Shown piece by piece: positions 15,754 through 23,676 of a stretch of 34,441 bases of DNA (within the stretch, counting starts at the first letter, position 1; each line of letters opens with the position of its first letter). The notes beneath the pieces were generated by a model. That model ran no database searches, was not told where the DNA came from, and was given only the letters and a program-made list of their open reading frames with translations. Where the stretch lies: the NCBI GenBank assembly GCA_002712255.1, contig PATB01000007.1:33490-67930 (forward strand), written 5' to 3'. This DNA comes from Alphaproteobacteria bacterium. GTDB taxonomy: Bacteria > Pseudomonadota > Alphaproteobacteria > Methylaequorales > Methylaequoraceae. The position numbers were made by a program, and so were the translations under genes.

Positions 15754-16332
15754 TTACCTTCCAATGAATTCTATTCTAAATTTCTTAGAAGTTAATTTTA
15801 CAAGCGATAAGGATCCATAGCTTATTTTTTCCCAATAATTTTTTAATAACTTATCAAATGGCTCTTCTATTAAATTTGAAATCATTCCATTTATTGAACC
15901 AGCATGAGCAACTATTAGAACATCATGTTTATCCTCACAAATTTCATCTGTAAATTCCTTTAGTCTTTTTAAAAAAGCATTGTTACTCTCTCCATTTGGT
16001 ATAGTAAAGTTCATCATATCTTTCTCCCAATTTTCTACCAACTCTTTTGGAATAGATTGCTTAGGCTTCATTTCCCAGTCACCTAAATTTAGTTCCATTA
16101 TCCTGGAATCAATATAAATATTTTCTGATATTTTTTTTGCAAGTTTAACACATCTTTTTAACGGGCTGGAAAAGATTTTTACTCGACTTAATTCTTTAAT
16201 TTCATGAGTAATTTTCTTTTTAATTAACTTTACTTCCTCTTCAAAAGATGATGAAACATCTAAGTCTGTTTGCCCATAAAAAATATCGGTTTCTACATTA
16301 AGCGAGGTATGTCGTAAAAAAAAAATTTTCAT
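15754..16332 (-). CDS. Histidine phosphatase family protein, CobC-like
   Basis: A 192-residue member of the phosphoglycerate-mutase-like phosphatases. The catalytic LRHTS (Arg7-His8), FSSPLKRCVKLA, the MELNLGDWE acid segment and VAHAGSINGMI are in order. YGQTDLDV after the first motif matches alphaproteobacterial proteins annotated as CobC (alpha-ribazole-5'-phosphate phosphatase of cobalamin assembly), but the family is broad and the substrate is not certain. It starts by TAATG overlap with the acylphosphatase stop and precedes the NDH-2 fusion by five bases. Two other tetrapyrrole-type genes lie at 21712 and 23013, but no complete cobalamin pathway is present here. Confidence 0.82.
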   Translation of the reverse strand: MKIFFLRHTSLNVETDIFYGQTDLDVSSSFEEEVKLIKKKITHEIKELSRVKIFSSPLKRCVKLAKKISENIYIDSRIMELNLGDWEMKPKQSIPKELVENWEKDMMNFTIPNGESNNAFLKRLKEFTDEICEDKHDVLIVAHAGSINGMISNLIEEPFDKLLKNYWEKISYGSLSLVKLTSKKFRIEFIGR

Positions 16333-16613
16333 TAAAATCTTATCTCGAAACCTTTAAATTTTTTAAAAGATGTTTCATTAGCTTTCACATCTTGAACATT
16401 GCTGAATATTGGTCCCTTATAGCATTCTATTAAAAACATTTTAATATTTTTTTTTTTTCCTGAAATTTTAATTCTTACAGATTTATCTTCACAATTCATT
16501 ACCCAACCTACCAAATCAAAATTTTTCGCAGTTTTCTCAACCCACGCTCTATAACCGACACCTTGCACTCTTCCCTTAACTTCAATACTAAATGTGGTTA
16601 TATCACTTATCAT
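16332..16613 (-). CDS. acyP: Acylphosphatase
   Basis: A 93-residue enzyme hydrolysing acyl phosphates such as acetyl phosphate or 1,3-bisphosphoglycerate. The signature VKGRVQGVGYRAWVEKTA carries catalytic Arg22, and GWVMNCEDKSV carries the catalytic Asn40. Length is normal for a stand-alone acylphosphatase, so it is not a HypF fragment. Start ATG 16611-16613 overlaps fxsA by 11 bases, and its stop shares TAATG with the CobC-like gene. Cytoplasmic housekeeping function; the call is firm. Confidence 0.92.
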   Translation of the reverse strand: MISDITTFSIEVKGRVQGVGYRAWVEKTAKNFDLVGWVMNCEDKSVRIKISGKKKNIKMFLIECYKGPIFSNVQDVKANETSFKKFKGFEIRF

Positions 16614-16992
16614 CTAAGTCTCTGTATTCAACTTCAATAACGTCATCAGCATTCTTGGATTTATTTTTTTGATTGTTATTTTTTTTATTAATTATTAGCT
16701 TCCAAACAGTCGACCTTAACTGTTTAACCAATAATATTAAACCTAAAATATCTGTAAAAAAACCTGGAATTATTAATAAAATTCCAGCAATCTTTTTGTA
16801 CACCCATTCATTTGGTTCTAATGCTAAATCTTTAATGTCATTTAAGTTTATTTTACTTCTTAATAAGATAATGCCAAAAATACTTGTAAAAATTATTAAA
16901 AAAACTACTAGAAAAAAACCAAGAAAATCGCCAAATAAGATAAATAGAAGAATTTCGATTATTGGTATTAAAAGAATAAATTTCAAATTCAT
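16603..16992 (-). CDS. fxsA: FxsA family membrane protein
   Basis: A 129-residue inner-membrane protein of the FxsA family, whose E. coli member alleviates phage T7 exclusion by the F plasmid when overexpressed; its natural role is unknown. Four hydrophobic segments can be seen: LKFILLIPIIEILLFILFG, GFFLVVFLIIFTSIFGIILL, the conserved KKIAGILLIIPGFFTDILGL (about residues 66-85), and a short amphipathic end. A hydrophilic, lysine/asparagine-rich tail ends in IEVEYRDLDD. It heads the five-gene overlapping chain running to 13438 and diverges from the DUF4149 gene across 61 AT-rich bases. Confidence 0.88.
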   Translation of the reverse strand: MNLKFILLIPIIEILLFILFGDFLGFFLVVFLIIFTSIFGIILLRSKINLNDIKDLALEPNEWVYKKIAGILLIIPGFFTDILGLILLVKQLRSTVWKLIINKKNNNQKNKSKNADDVIEVEYRDLDDK

Positions 16993-17053
16993 ACTTATTT
17001 TTTACCACCATTGTTTTTTTTTTTTAAATATAATTAAATATACATATTATAAA

Positions 17054-17458
17054 ATGACTGAAACCTTAAATATTCTTGCAAACTTTTTAATTCCTTTTTT
17101 AATTGGGAGCTTAATCTTTTTCTCTTCAATTGTAGCTCCAAATACCTTTATCAATCTTGATGAAAAAAATGCGAGAAAGTTTATACGAACTTTATTCCCA
17201 AAAATATACACATATGCAGGCATCTTAAGCTTATTAATAGCCATTTTTCTTCTTAAGGTTGAAGTTTTCTACTCTTTTATTTTTTTTGTGATCTCTCTTG
17301 GATATTTTTATTCCAAATTTTTCCTAATGAAAAAAATTAACATTGCCTCTGATTTAAAGGATAATAAAAAATTTAAAATCTTACACAGATTTAGCGTTAT
17401 AATTTTTATATTACAAATCATCTTAATGGGATTTGTTTATTATTTACTTATGAATTAA
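17054..17458 (+). CDS. DUF4149-like four-helix membrane protein
   Basis: A 134-residue membrane protein with four hydrophobic helices: LANFLIPFLIGSLIFFSSIV, TYAGILSLLIAIFLL, VFYSFIFFVISLGYFYSKF and VIIFILQIILMGFVYYLL. The APNTF segment after helix 1, the RTLFPKIY run and the HRFSVIIF start of helix 4 are typical of DUF4149/TMEM205-like proteins. Function unknown. I chose ATG 17054; the longer open frame upstream (from 16673) is antisense to fxsA and has no protein-like character. Its 3' end overlaps the end of the convergent HAD gene by 11 bases. Confidence 0.8.
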   Translation: MTETLNILANFLIPFLIGSLIFFSSIVAPNTFINLDEKNARKFIRTLFPKIYTYAGILSLLIAIFLLKVEVFYSFIFFVISLGYFYSKFFLMKKINIASDLKDNKKFKILHRFSVIIFILQIILMGFVYYLLMN

Positions 17459-18203
17459 TAATTTTTGATAATAATTCTACGCCTACATATTTAAAACCAA
17501 AGCTTTCACCTTCGATTAAATCAAAACCTTTTTCAGGTTCACCTAAATCTGAGATTATTAATCTTGCACCTTTAAATTCTTCATCTAATGTAAGAATTGA
17601 AGGGGTTACGATTGTGTTAATGTTCACTTTTCTTGCTGCGTCTAAACCTCTTGGTGAATCTTCTATAGCAACACATGCTTGAGCTGGTAATCTTAGTTTT
17701 TCCAAGGCCCACTCATAAATTTCTGGGGATGGTTTTTTGTTTTGAGTACAATCTCCATGAGCAACAATATCAAAAATTTCCTTATGATTAATTTTTAACC
17801 CTTTTTCAAATAAATTTATTAAATTGACTTCCGATGTTGAAGACACTAAACCAATTTTAATGGACTTTTGCTTTAATTCATCTATTAACCTCATAATTCC
17901 TGGTCTTGTTTTTATTTTAGATTCGACTAAATAATCTTCGTAAATTTCGTTTTTTGCTTTATGTATTGAATCTACATATTTAGTCAGGTTTTTATAGGTA
18001 AGCATTTCAGGCCAAGCCCTTTTAATATGATATATAATTCTTTCTTTACCACCTCCAATATTTATTAATTCCTTATATATAGCTTCATCCCAAAACCAAT
18101 CTAAGTTAAATTCCTTAAAAGCATCATTAAAAGCCTTTCTATGGAAATTTTCAGTCTCAGCAATTGTTCCATCAACATCAAAAAAAACTGCACTAAGTTC
18201 CAT
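17448..18203 (-). CDS. HAD-IA hydrolase, CbbY-like
   Basis: A 251-residue HAD phosphatase. Motif I is FFDVDGTIAETENFHRKAF with nucleophile Asp9 and Asp11, motif II is LVSSTSEVN, motif III KPSPEIYEWAL, and motif IV ACVAIEDSPRGLDAA. The GGGKERI segment and cap residues place it close to CbbY, which removes phosphate from xylulose-1,5-bisphosphate. No Rubisco gene is in view. It is the third gene after UDP-glucuronate decarboxylase and HldE, overlapping the HldE end by 11 bases, so a sugar-phosphate role in surface-sugar synthesis is possible. Start ATG 18201-18203 was preferred to a TTG five codons earlier. Substrate inferred only by family. Confidence 0.85.
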   Translation of the reverse strand: MELSAVFFDVDGTIAETENFHRKAFNDAFKEFNLDWFWDEAIYKELINIGGGKERIIYHIKRAWPEMLTYKNLTKYVDSIHKAKNEIYEDYLVESKIKTRPGIMRLIDELKQKSIKIGLVSSTSEVNLINLFEKGLKINHKEIFDIVAHGDCTQNKKPSPEIYEWALEKLRLPAQACVAIEDSPRGLDAARKVNINTIVTPSILTLDEEFKGARLIISDLGEPEKGFDLIEGESFGFKYVGVELLSKIINS

Positions 18204-19602
18204 TTTTAATTCTTTCAATAATTTTAGAGGAAGATTTATTTTTTGTACACTTTATCAGAATCACCGAACCACTCCATTTTTTTATTTCATTATTACCAAT
18301 AACTTGATTAATTTTGTAATCATCACCTTTAAAAATAAAATTTGGTTTTATTTTTTTTATAATATTTAATGGCGTTATTTCGTCAAAAATAACAATTCTA
18401 TCTATGAACTCAAAGCTTGACAATATACATGACCTTTCATAGTGGTTTATAATTGGTCTGCTTTTTCCCTTTAGTTTTCTGACAGAATTATCACTGTTAA
18501 GTCCAACTATTAAAAAATCGCATTTCTCTTTTGCCTTCTTTAAGTAGTCGATATGACCCTGATGAATCAAATCAAAGCAACCATTAGTAAAGCCAATCTT
18601 ATGCGATCCCAAACTTCTTAACTCGTTAACAAGATAATTAATAGACAAAACTTTATGATCAATTTTTTTTGTTTTTGTCATTTCTGTACGGTTTACTACC
18701 GCCGTTCCAAACTTACCTACTGCGATTCCTGCAGCTTCATTAGCTAGTTCAATAGACTCATTGAAATCTTCATTTCTTGCTATACCAGATGCAATGTATG
18801 AAACTACCGTATCACCTGCACCGGAGACATCAAAAACTTCCTTGGCTTTAGAAGGAATATGAAAATTCCTGCCATTTTTTCTAACAACTGAAATTCCATC
18901 TGATCCTCTGGTTGTAATGACCGATTCAAAACCATGTTCCCTAATAAGTTTTTTTGATACTTTCTCAATTATTTGATCATTTACATTGTTTTCATTCTTA
19001 CCTAATAACTCTTTTTGGTTGGGAGTAATGATAGTTGAATTTTTGTAATATCCAAGATTAATATTTTTGGGATCAACAATTATAACTTTTCCTTTTTTGT
19101 TACATATTTTTATCAACTTAGCTATTAATTTTTTTGTCAGTAACCCCTTTTGGTAGTCAGAAATAACAACAACATTAGAATTCTTAATATTTTTTGTGAA
19201 TTTTTCTATTATCTTTCTTTCAATATTTTCATTTACAGAATTAACATCTTCATTATCAACTCTAAGAATTTGTTGGTTTCCCGAAACAAACCTGTGTTTT
19301 TTTGTTGTACACCTACCTTTATCAACTATTAAGTCGAAAGATAAATGTTTTTCTTTCTTACATAACGAAATAATGGTTTTTGATTCAATGTCATCCCCAA
19401 CAACGGAAATTAAATGACATTTAGTTTCTGCGGCACAAATATTTCGAGCAACATTCCCTGAGCCACCAAGAACTTTTTTATTGTATTTGGATAACTTTAA
19501 AATAGGTATTGGTGCCTCTGGTGATATTCTTTCAACTCTACCATCGCTGTAGCAATCTAATATAATATCACCAACACATAAAACTTTGCCAACAGACTTC
19601 AT
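18193..19602 (-). CDS. hldE: Bifunctional heptose-7-phosphate kinase / heptose-1-phosphate adenylyltransferase
   Basis: Makes ADP-heptose for lipopolysaccharide inner core. The 469-residue protein has a PfkB-type kinase domain (1-310; [20 protein letters not shown], and DVSGAGDTV with catalytic Asp264) and a nucleotidyltransferase domain (335-469; [16 protein letters not shown] with HxGH at 347-350, [13 protein letters not shown], and RIVIFDE). The fusion of both activities is the usual Gram-negative form. Its ATG overlaps the upstream stop as ATGA. A phosphatase, normally GmhB, must act between its two reactions; the neighbour is a CbbY-like HAD instead. The gene implies heptose-containing LPS. 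Confidence 0.95.
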   Translation of the reverse strand: MKSVGKVLCVGDIILDCYSDGRVERISPEAPIPILKLSKYNKKVLGGSGNVARNICAAETKCHLISVVGDDIESKTIISLCKKEKHLSFDLIVDKGRCTTKKHRFVSGNQQILRVDNEDVNSVNENIERKIIEKFTKNIKNSNVVVISDYQKGLLTKKLIAKLIKICNKKGKVIIVDPKNINLGYYKNSTIITPNQKELLGKNENNVNDQIIEKVSKKLIREHGFESVITTRGSDGISVVRKNGRNFHIPSKAKEVFDVSGAGDTVVSYIASGIARNEDFNESIELANEAAGIAVGKFGTAVVNRTEMTKTKKIDHKVLSINYLVNELRSLGSHKIGFTNGCFDLIHQGHIDYLKKAKEKCDFLIVGLNSDNSVRKLKGKSRPIINHYERSCILSSFEFIDRIVIFDEITPLNIIKKIKPNFIFKGDDYKINQVIGNNEIKKWSGSVILIKCTKNKSSSKIIERIKNGT

Positions 19603-20549
19603 TTTTGCTTTTCCTTTTTTAAAAGCATATCAAAATATTCGATAGTTTTCTTTAACCCTGTTTCTCTATCAAAAGATGGTTCCCATCCAAGTTTCTGTTT
19701 TGCAATGTCAATGTCTGGACATCTTTGCCTGGGATCATCTGTTGGAAGTTTTTGATTTATAAGTTTGGATTTACTCCCTGTTAGGTCAATTATTTCCTGG
19801 GCAAGGTTTTTAATTGAAATTTCTGATGGATTTCCAAGATTAATTGGTCCTGGTAAGTTTTTCTTTTTCATCATCAAAAAAATCCCATCCACTAAATCGT
19901 TTACATAGCAAAATGATCTTGTTTGAGATCCATCACCATAAACAGTAATATTTTTATTAGTCAAAGCTTGAATTATAAAATTTGAAACTACTCTACCATC
20001 ATTTTTCTGCATTCTTGGACCATAGGTATTGAAAATTCTAATTACCTTAACATCAACATTATGTTGTCTTTTATAATCCCAAAAAATAGTTTCAGCACAT
20101 CTTTTTCCTTCATCATAACATGCTCTTGGCCCATCTATGCTTACGGCTCCTTTATAGGATTCACTTTGCGGATGAACCTCTGGATCACCATAAATTTCAG
20201 AGGTTGATGCCTGCATAATCCTAGAGCCAGTTCTCTTAGCTAATCCGAGCATATTAATTGCTCCATGAACGCATGTTTTAACAGTTTGAACTGGATCATT
20301 TTGATAGTGAACGGGAGATGCAGGGCAAGCAAAATTAAATATTTCGTCCACTTCTAAATAAGTAGGGAAGGTTATATCATGCCTTAAAATCTCAAAATTT
20401 TTATTATCTAAAATTTTAGTTAAATTATTTTTATTACCAGTATAAAAGTTGTCGCAGCAAATTACATAGTTTCCTTCATCGACAAGCCTTTCACAAATAT
20501 ATGAACCTATGAATCCTGCACCACCAGTAACTAAAACTCTCTTTTTCAC
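19599..20549 (-). CDS. UDP-glucuronate decarboxylase (UDP-xylose synthase)
   Basis: Converts UDP-glucuronate to UDP-xylose with NAD bound, for cell-surface polysaccharide. It is an extended short-chain dehydrogenase of 316 residues: [10 protein letters not shown] (8-17), the family's [13 protein letters not shown], catalytic ASTSEIYG and Tyr145-x-x-x-Lys149 (CYDEGKR), then [28 protein letters not shown] and the ending [19 protein letters not shown]. The PASPVHYQ and RACYDEGKR phrases separate it from dTDP-glucose dehydratase and GalE. It starts with GTG at 20547-20549 behind a good GGTAGGA site. First gene of the operon with hldE and the HAD gene. Confidence 0.93.
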   Translation of the reverse strand: MKKRVLVTGGAGFIGSYICERLVDEGNYVICCDNFYTGNKNNLTKILDNKNFEILRHDITFPTYLEVDEIFNFACPASPVHYQNDPVQTVKTCVHGAINMLGLAKRTGSRIMQASTSEIYGDPEVHPQSESYKGAVSIDGPRACYDEGKRCAETIFWDYKRQHNVDVKVIRIFNTYGPRMQKNDGRVVSNFIIQALTNKNITVYGDGSQTRSFCYVNDLVDGIFLMMKKKNLPGPINLGNPSEISIKNLAQEIIDLTGSKSKLINQKLPTDDPRQRCPDIDIAKQKLGWEPSFDRETGLKKTIEYFDMLLKKEKQK

Positions 20550-20570
20550 AATTCCTACCTTAAACTAATT

Positions 20571-20978
20571 TCAATTTTTAATCTTTGGTTTTTTTTTTAA
20601 ATAAAACGAAGCCTCATCAAAACTTGGAGGGCCAAAAAAAACTTTGGCGTCATTACTAAAACCAAATTTTTCTTGAGGAATTGATAAAAAGGTATCAAAT
20701 TCATTATTTGAGTTTTTATCATGATAAATAGCTATTGCATAGTAAGATTCAGCTAAGTCATTTATTGTGACCTCATCATTCACTAAATCAGTTACTTTCT
20801 TTTTAAAACCAATTTTTTTCCCCTCATTTTCAGGAAAAAAATCTGGTTTATCATATACAGCAAAATGAATTAATCCAACGTTTTCGTCAATATTCAAAAT
20901 TTTTATTGTAAGCTCTGCGCTTTTACAAACGTTGAAAAAAAATAAAGATAAAAGAAGTGAACAAATATTAATTTTCAT
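20571..20978 (-). CDS. Secreted DUF2141 protein
   Basis: A 135-residue exported protein. Residues 1-20 form a signal peptide (ICSLLLSLFFFNVCKSA), followed by a beta-sandwich-like DUF2141 domain with the typical AIYHDKNSNNEFDTFLSIP and EKFGFSNDA phrases. The D-N-rich DKNSNNEFD loop resembles a calcium-binding turn, but binding is not shown. Function of the family is unknown. It precedes the UDP-xylose synthase by 21 bases and may be transcribed with it; it diverges from the SYLF gene. Confidence 0.82.
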   Translation of the reverse strand: MKINICSLLLSLFFFNVCKSAELTIKILNIDENVGLIHFAVYDKPDFFPENEGKKIGFKKKVTDLVNDEVTINDLAESYYAIAIYHDKNSNNEFDTFLSIPQEKFGFSNDAKVFFGPPSFDEASFYLKKKPKIKN

Positions 20979-21035
20979 ATTTTTTTAATTTTTCTTTAGT
21001 ATAATATTTGTATTGATAAATTATAGTATTTTTAA

Positions 21036-21737
21036 GTGAGTTATTTTTTAAAAATTATTATCTCCATTTTTTTGTTGTGTAAACCAATTCATTCTCATTC
21101 AAATGATGAAGATAAAATAACAATATCTCACCTAATTCAATCAGCTGAATTAACCTTAAAAAAGTTAAGTAAAAATAGTGACTTAAAAAACTTTAAAAAT
21201 TATTTAGAAAATTGTAGAGCAATTCTTATTTTTCCAGAAGTCTATGAAGGAGGATTTTTTTTTGGAGCAAAGGGTGGTAGTGGATTGTTAATTATTAGAC
21301 AGTCAAAAAATAAATTCTCTGGTCCTTTTTTCTATTCAATAGGTGGTCTTAGTTTTGGCTTACAATTTGGTGCAAAATCGGGAAAAGTGGTTATGACAAT
21401 AATGACTAATAGAGGATTAAAATCTATTTTGAAAGAAAGAGTTAAATTTGGTGTTGATGTTGATGCAGTAGTTATCTCAGATGGGGTTGGATACTCTGCA
21501 GAAAGCACACTGAGGCTTGCTGATATATACTCATTTACAGACAATGCTGGTTTATTTTTAGGAAGTTCTATTGAGGGGTCATATCTTCAGCCTAGAAACG
21601 ATTTAAATAGAATTCTATTTAGAAAAGATTTAGATTCTGATGAAATATTGAAGAGTGATAGTCCAAAAAGGGAAATTAAAAATATTTTAAAAATTATTGA
21701 GAATATAACTGGTGAAAAGTCAGACAAAAAACAATAG
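21036..21737 (+). CDS. SYLF (YSC84/DUF500) domain lipid-binding protein, secreted
   Basis: A 233-residue periplasmic or envelope protein. The GTG start (21036) opens a signal peptide (SYFLKIIISIFLLCKPIHS). The SYLF domain follows: ILIFPEVYEGGFFFGAKGG, GPFFYSIGGLSFGLQFGAKS, then MTNRGLKSILKERVKFGVDV and SFTDNAGLFLGSSIEGSYL. Eukaryotic SYLF proteins bind phosphoinositides; bacterial ones are mostly uncharacterised and often envelope-associated. The CbiX-like gene starts inside its last 26 bases, which implies coupled translation. Family assignment is firm, role is not. Confidence 0.87.
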   Translation: MSYFLKIIISIFLLCKPIHSHSNDEDKITISHLIQSAELTLKKLSKNSDLKNFKNYLENCRAILIFPEVYEGGFFFGAKGGSGLLIIRQSKNKFSGPFFYSIGGLSFGLQFGAKSGKVVMTIMTNRGLKSILKERVKFGVDVDAVVISDGVGYSAESTLRLADIYSFTDNAGLFLGSSIEGSYLQPRNDLNRILFRKDLDSDEILKSDSPKREIKNILKIIENITGEKSDKKQ

Positions 21738-22446
21738 TGCTATCTTGTTATGTGGACATGGATCAAGGTCAAATACTTATTATAAGAACCTAATAAAAAT
21801 AAAAAAAATAATAGAACAAAAATTATGCCTTAAGGTTTTTAGCTGTTTTTTAGAAATAAATAAACCATCATTAGAAGATTGTCTTTCAAAAAACCTTGAT
21901 AAATATAATAAAATTTTTATTTTTCCATTTTTAATTTTTGAAGGTAAACACTTTAAAGAAGACGTAATTAGAATATTAAAAAAATATGATAATGATTTTC
22001 AAAATATTGTTTTTATAGATAAAATATCACTTTTAGATGAAATCTTACCTATCACTTTGAATATTTTAGAAAAAAAAGTTAAAAAAGGAAAAAATACAGT
22101 ATTAGTTACTAGTTCTTCCTACAGCAAGGATAGCTCAGTTTTATTAAACTTAAAAAAATACACTGAGGCACTTACAAAAAAACTCACAATTTCAAATTCA
22201 TTTTTTCATTATGTAGGTCAAGAAAAAGAGGTTATTAAAAAATTAAAATTAATTGAAAATGATAAACTTTCCATACTACTTCATCCCATTTTTCTCTTTG
22301 AAGGATTTTTATACACAAAGAATACAAAATGTTTTTATGAAAGTTTTTCAAGTAAAGTATTTGCCACAAGTTCTCTAACAAATGAAAATCAAATATTACA
22401 AATCATTATTGAAAAATTAGTCAACAGAATTGCTACCACTAATTAA
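21712..22446 (+). CDS. CbiX/SirB-like sirohydrochlorin chelatase
   Basis: A 244-residue member of the CbiX family, which inserts Co2+ or Fe2+ into sirohydrochlorin in cobalamin or siroheme synthesis. The N-terminal half is well formed: LLCGHGSRS (His16 as metal ligand), FLEINKPSLEDCL, and FPFLIFEGKHFKEDV (His80). The C-terminal half keeps only the outline (TVLVTSSSYSKDSSVL, LLHPIFLFEGFLY) and lacks a clear second HGSR. The start is GTG at 21712, within the SYLF gene. Its 3' end overlaps the convergent ankyrin gene by 30 bases. A divergent tetrapyrrole methylase lies 570 bases further, so both may serve one pathway. The metal cannot be predicted. Confidence 0.8.
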   Translation: MKSQTKNNSAILLCGHGSRSNTYYKNLIKIKKIIEQKLCLKVFSCFLEINKPSLEDCLSKNLDKYNKIFIFPFLIFEGKHFKEDVIRILKKYDNDFQNIVFIDKISLLDEILPITLNILEKKVKKGKNTVLVTSSSYSKDSSVLLNLKKYTEALTKKLTISNSFFHYVGQEKEVIKKLKLIENDKLSILLHPIFLFEGFLYTKNTKCFYESFSSKVFATSSLTNENQILQIIIEKLVNRIATTN

Positions 22447-22989
22447 CTTTTTTATACTTTCGTCTCTAGTTTTTTTGGCGTAATCAAAAATATTTTTTCC
22501 AGAGTAATCAGTTATTTCCTTATCAAAATCTTTTTCAGCTAAAATATTTATAGCACTCAAATTTTTTTTTTCTATAGCATTCATTAATGCTGTTCTACCA
22601 ATCCTATCTTGAAAATTTATATTTACCCCTGAATCAATTATTTTTTCAATTAGTTTGTATCTCCTATTAGAGATATAAAAAATTAAGTGAGAATTACCAT
22701 CCAAAATCTTTCTATTTATATCCGCTCCTTTAGAAATTAAAAGATCAAACATTTTTTCATCGTCATTTTTCAATGCATAAGCCAAAGGAGTTAAACCATC
22801 AGAATCATTAGTATTCAATAAAATACCCTCTTCAATCATCCTTGAGGCTTTTTCGTAATTAGATTTTTTTACAGCGGAAAAAAAAACTGCATCTAAAAAA
22901 ATGTCACTATCATCTAATGCTTTTAAATTATAAGAAAAAAAAAACACTGTTAAGAGTAAAGAGATTAATTTCCAGTTTTTTTTTACCAT
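22417..22989 (-). CDS. Secreted ankyrin-repeat protein
   Basis: A 190-residue protein with a signal peptide (residues 1-24, ending NLKA) and about four ankyrin repeats from residue 30 on. Recognisable repeat cores are DGLTPLAYALKNDDEKMFDL, LISKGADINRKILDGNSHLI, IIDSGVNINFQDRIGRTALM and the last SGKNIFDYAKK. Such repeats bind other proteins, here probably in the periplasm. It lies alone on the minus strand between two tetrapyrrole-type genes. Its 3' end overlaps CbiX by 30 bases and its 5' end is only 23 bases from a divergent ATG at 23013. Partner unknown. Confidence 0.85.
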   Translation of the reverse strand: MVKKNWKLISLLLTVFFFSYNLKALDDSDIFLDAVFFSAVKKSNYEKASRMIEEGILLNTNDSDGLTPLAYALKNDDEKMFDLLISKGADINRKILDGNSHLIFYISNRRYKLIEKIIDSGVNINFQDRIGRTALMNAIEKKNLSAINILAEKDFDKEITDYSGKNIFDYAKKTRDESIKKLISGSNSVD

Positions 22990-23012
22990 ATTTAGTTTAT
23001 CCTAGGTTTGTA

Positions 23013-23073
23013 ATGTTTACACAAAAAAAAAAATTTCTATATAATTGGTTCAAATCCTAAAGATTTTTTTGAT
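23013..23073 (+). other. Out-of-frame 5' end of the tetrapyrrole methylase gene
   Basis: ATG at 23013 begins MFTQKK and runs into an uninterrupted run of 11 A (23023-23033). In the frame of the downstream gene the bases after the run read NFYIIGSNPKDFFD, the usual N-terminal strand and glycine loop of this enzyme family. The ATG frame and that frame differ by one base; ten A instead of eleven would join them into one protein. Without slippage or correction the ATG frame stops at 23058-23060. Confidence 0.65.
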
Positions 23074-23676
23074 ATGACAATTGAAGGAACTGAGGCAATA
23101 CTTAAATCTGACGTTGTAATAATTTCCAAAAATTTCCATAATTCTTTTATAAATTTCTTAATGGAAAATAATAAAAATATCATTTTTAAAGAAGATTTAG
23201 CAGTTGATAATGGTGTTAAGCTGTTGAATAAGTTTTATTCTCTACTAAAAAAATATAATTCAATAGGATATCTTGTATCTGGAGATCCGTATTTTAGTGA
23301 GAAAAATTATATAGAAGACTTTTTAAAAAAGAAAAAAATAAATGTAATTAAAACTCTTGGCTTGCTTGAAGTTGCTAGTTGGGTAAATAAAAAAAATGAT
23401 TTTCTTACAAATAGAGAAAAAAATTCTTCTGTCTTCTTTTGTATACCATCATCTCTCGATGAGATTAAAAAAAATTTGAGTAGAAGGTTGTCAGGAAAAT
23501 TAGTAATAATTTTTAGAGAAGAAAAACTTCTAAATAACTTTTTAAAAAAATTTCAAAATAAATCTAAGGTAAGATATAAACTTTATATAAATGGAAATAG
23601 ACAATATTTAAAAAATATGCCTTTTATACTTGAAAGACAGTTTTCAAACGCTTATTTAGTTCTTAATCGTGAATAA
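23074..23676 (+). CDS. Divergent tetrapyrrole (corrin/porphyrin) methylase family protein
   Basis: The intact frame from ATG 23074 encodes 200 residues, but the true gene very probably begins at ATG 23013 (see the separate upstream entry), because the SAM-binding strand FYIIGSNPKD is encoded before 23074. Visible features are MTIEGTEAILKSDVVIIS (the TxxAxxxLxxADVV element), YLVSGDPYFSE (the GDP motif), and a C-terminal ILERQFSNAYLVL strand. The usual PG.SS motif is replaced by TLGLLEVAS, so it is divergent and the methylated position in the corrin or siroheme ring cannot be given. It overlaps the SCO gene by 8 bases (GTGAATAA). With CbiX upstream it suggests siroheme- or cobalamin-type chemistry. 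Confidence 0.65.
   Translation: MTIEGTEAILKSDVVIISKNFHNSFINFLMENNKNIIFKEDLAVDNGVKLLNKFYSLLKKYNSIGYLVSGDPYFSEKNYIEDFLKKKKINVIKTLGLLEVASWVNKKNDFLTNREKNSSVFFCIPSSLDEIKKNLSRRLSGKLVIIFREEKLLNNFLKKFQNKSKVRYKLYINGNRQYLKNMPFILERQFSNAYLVLNRE

Noticed and set aside
16673-17053. Upstream extension of the DUF4149 frame into the fxsA region
   Set aside because: It is antisense to fxsA, low in complexity, and the conserved protein begins at ATG 17054.
16993-17053. T-rich run between fxsA and DUF4149 as a terminator
   Set aside because: The genes are divergent and no hairpin precedes the run.
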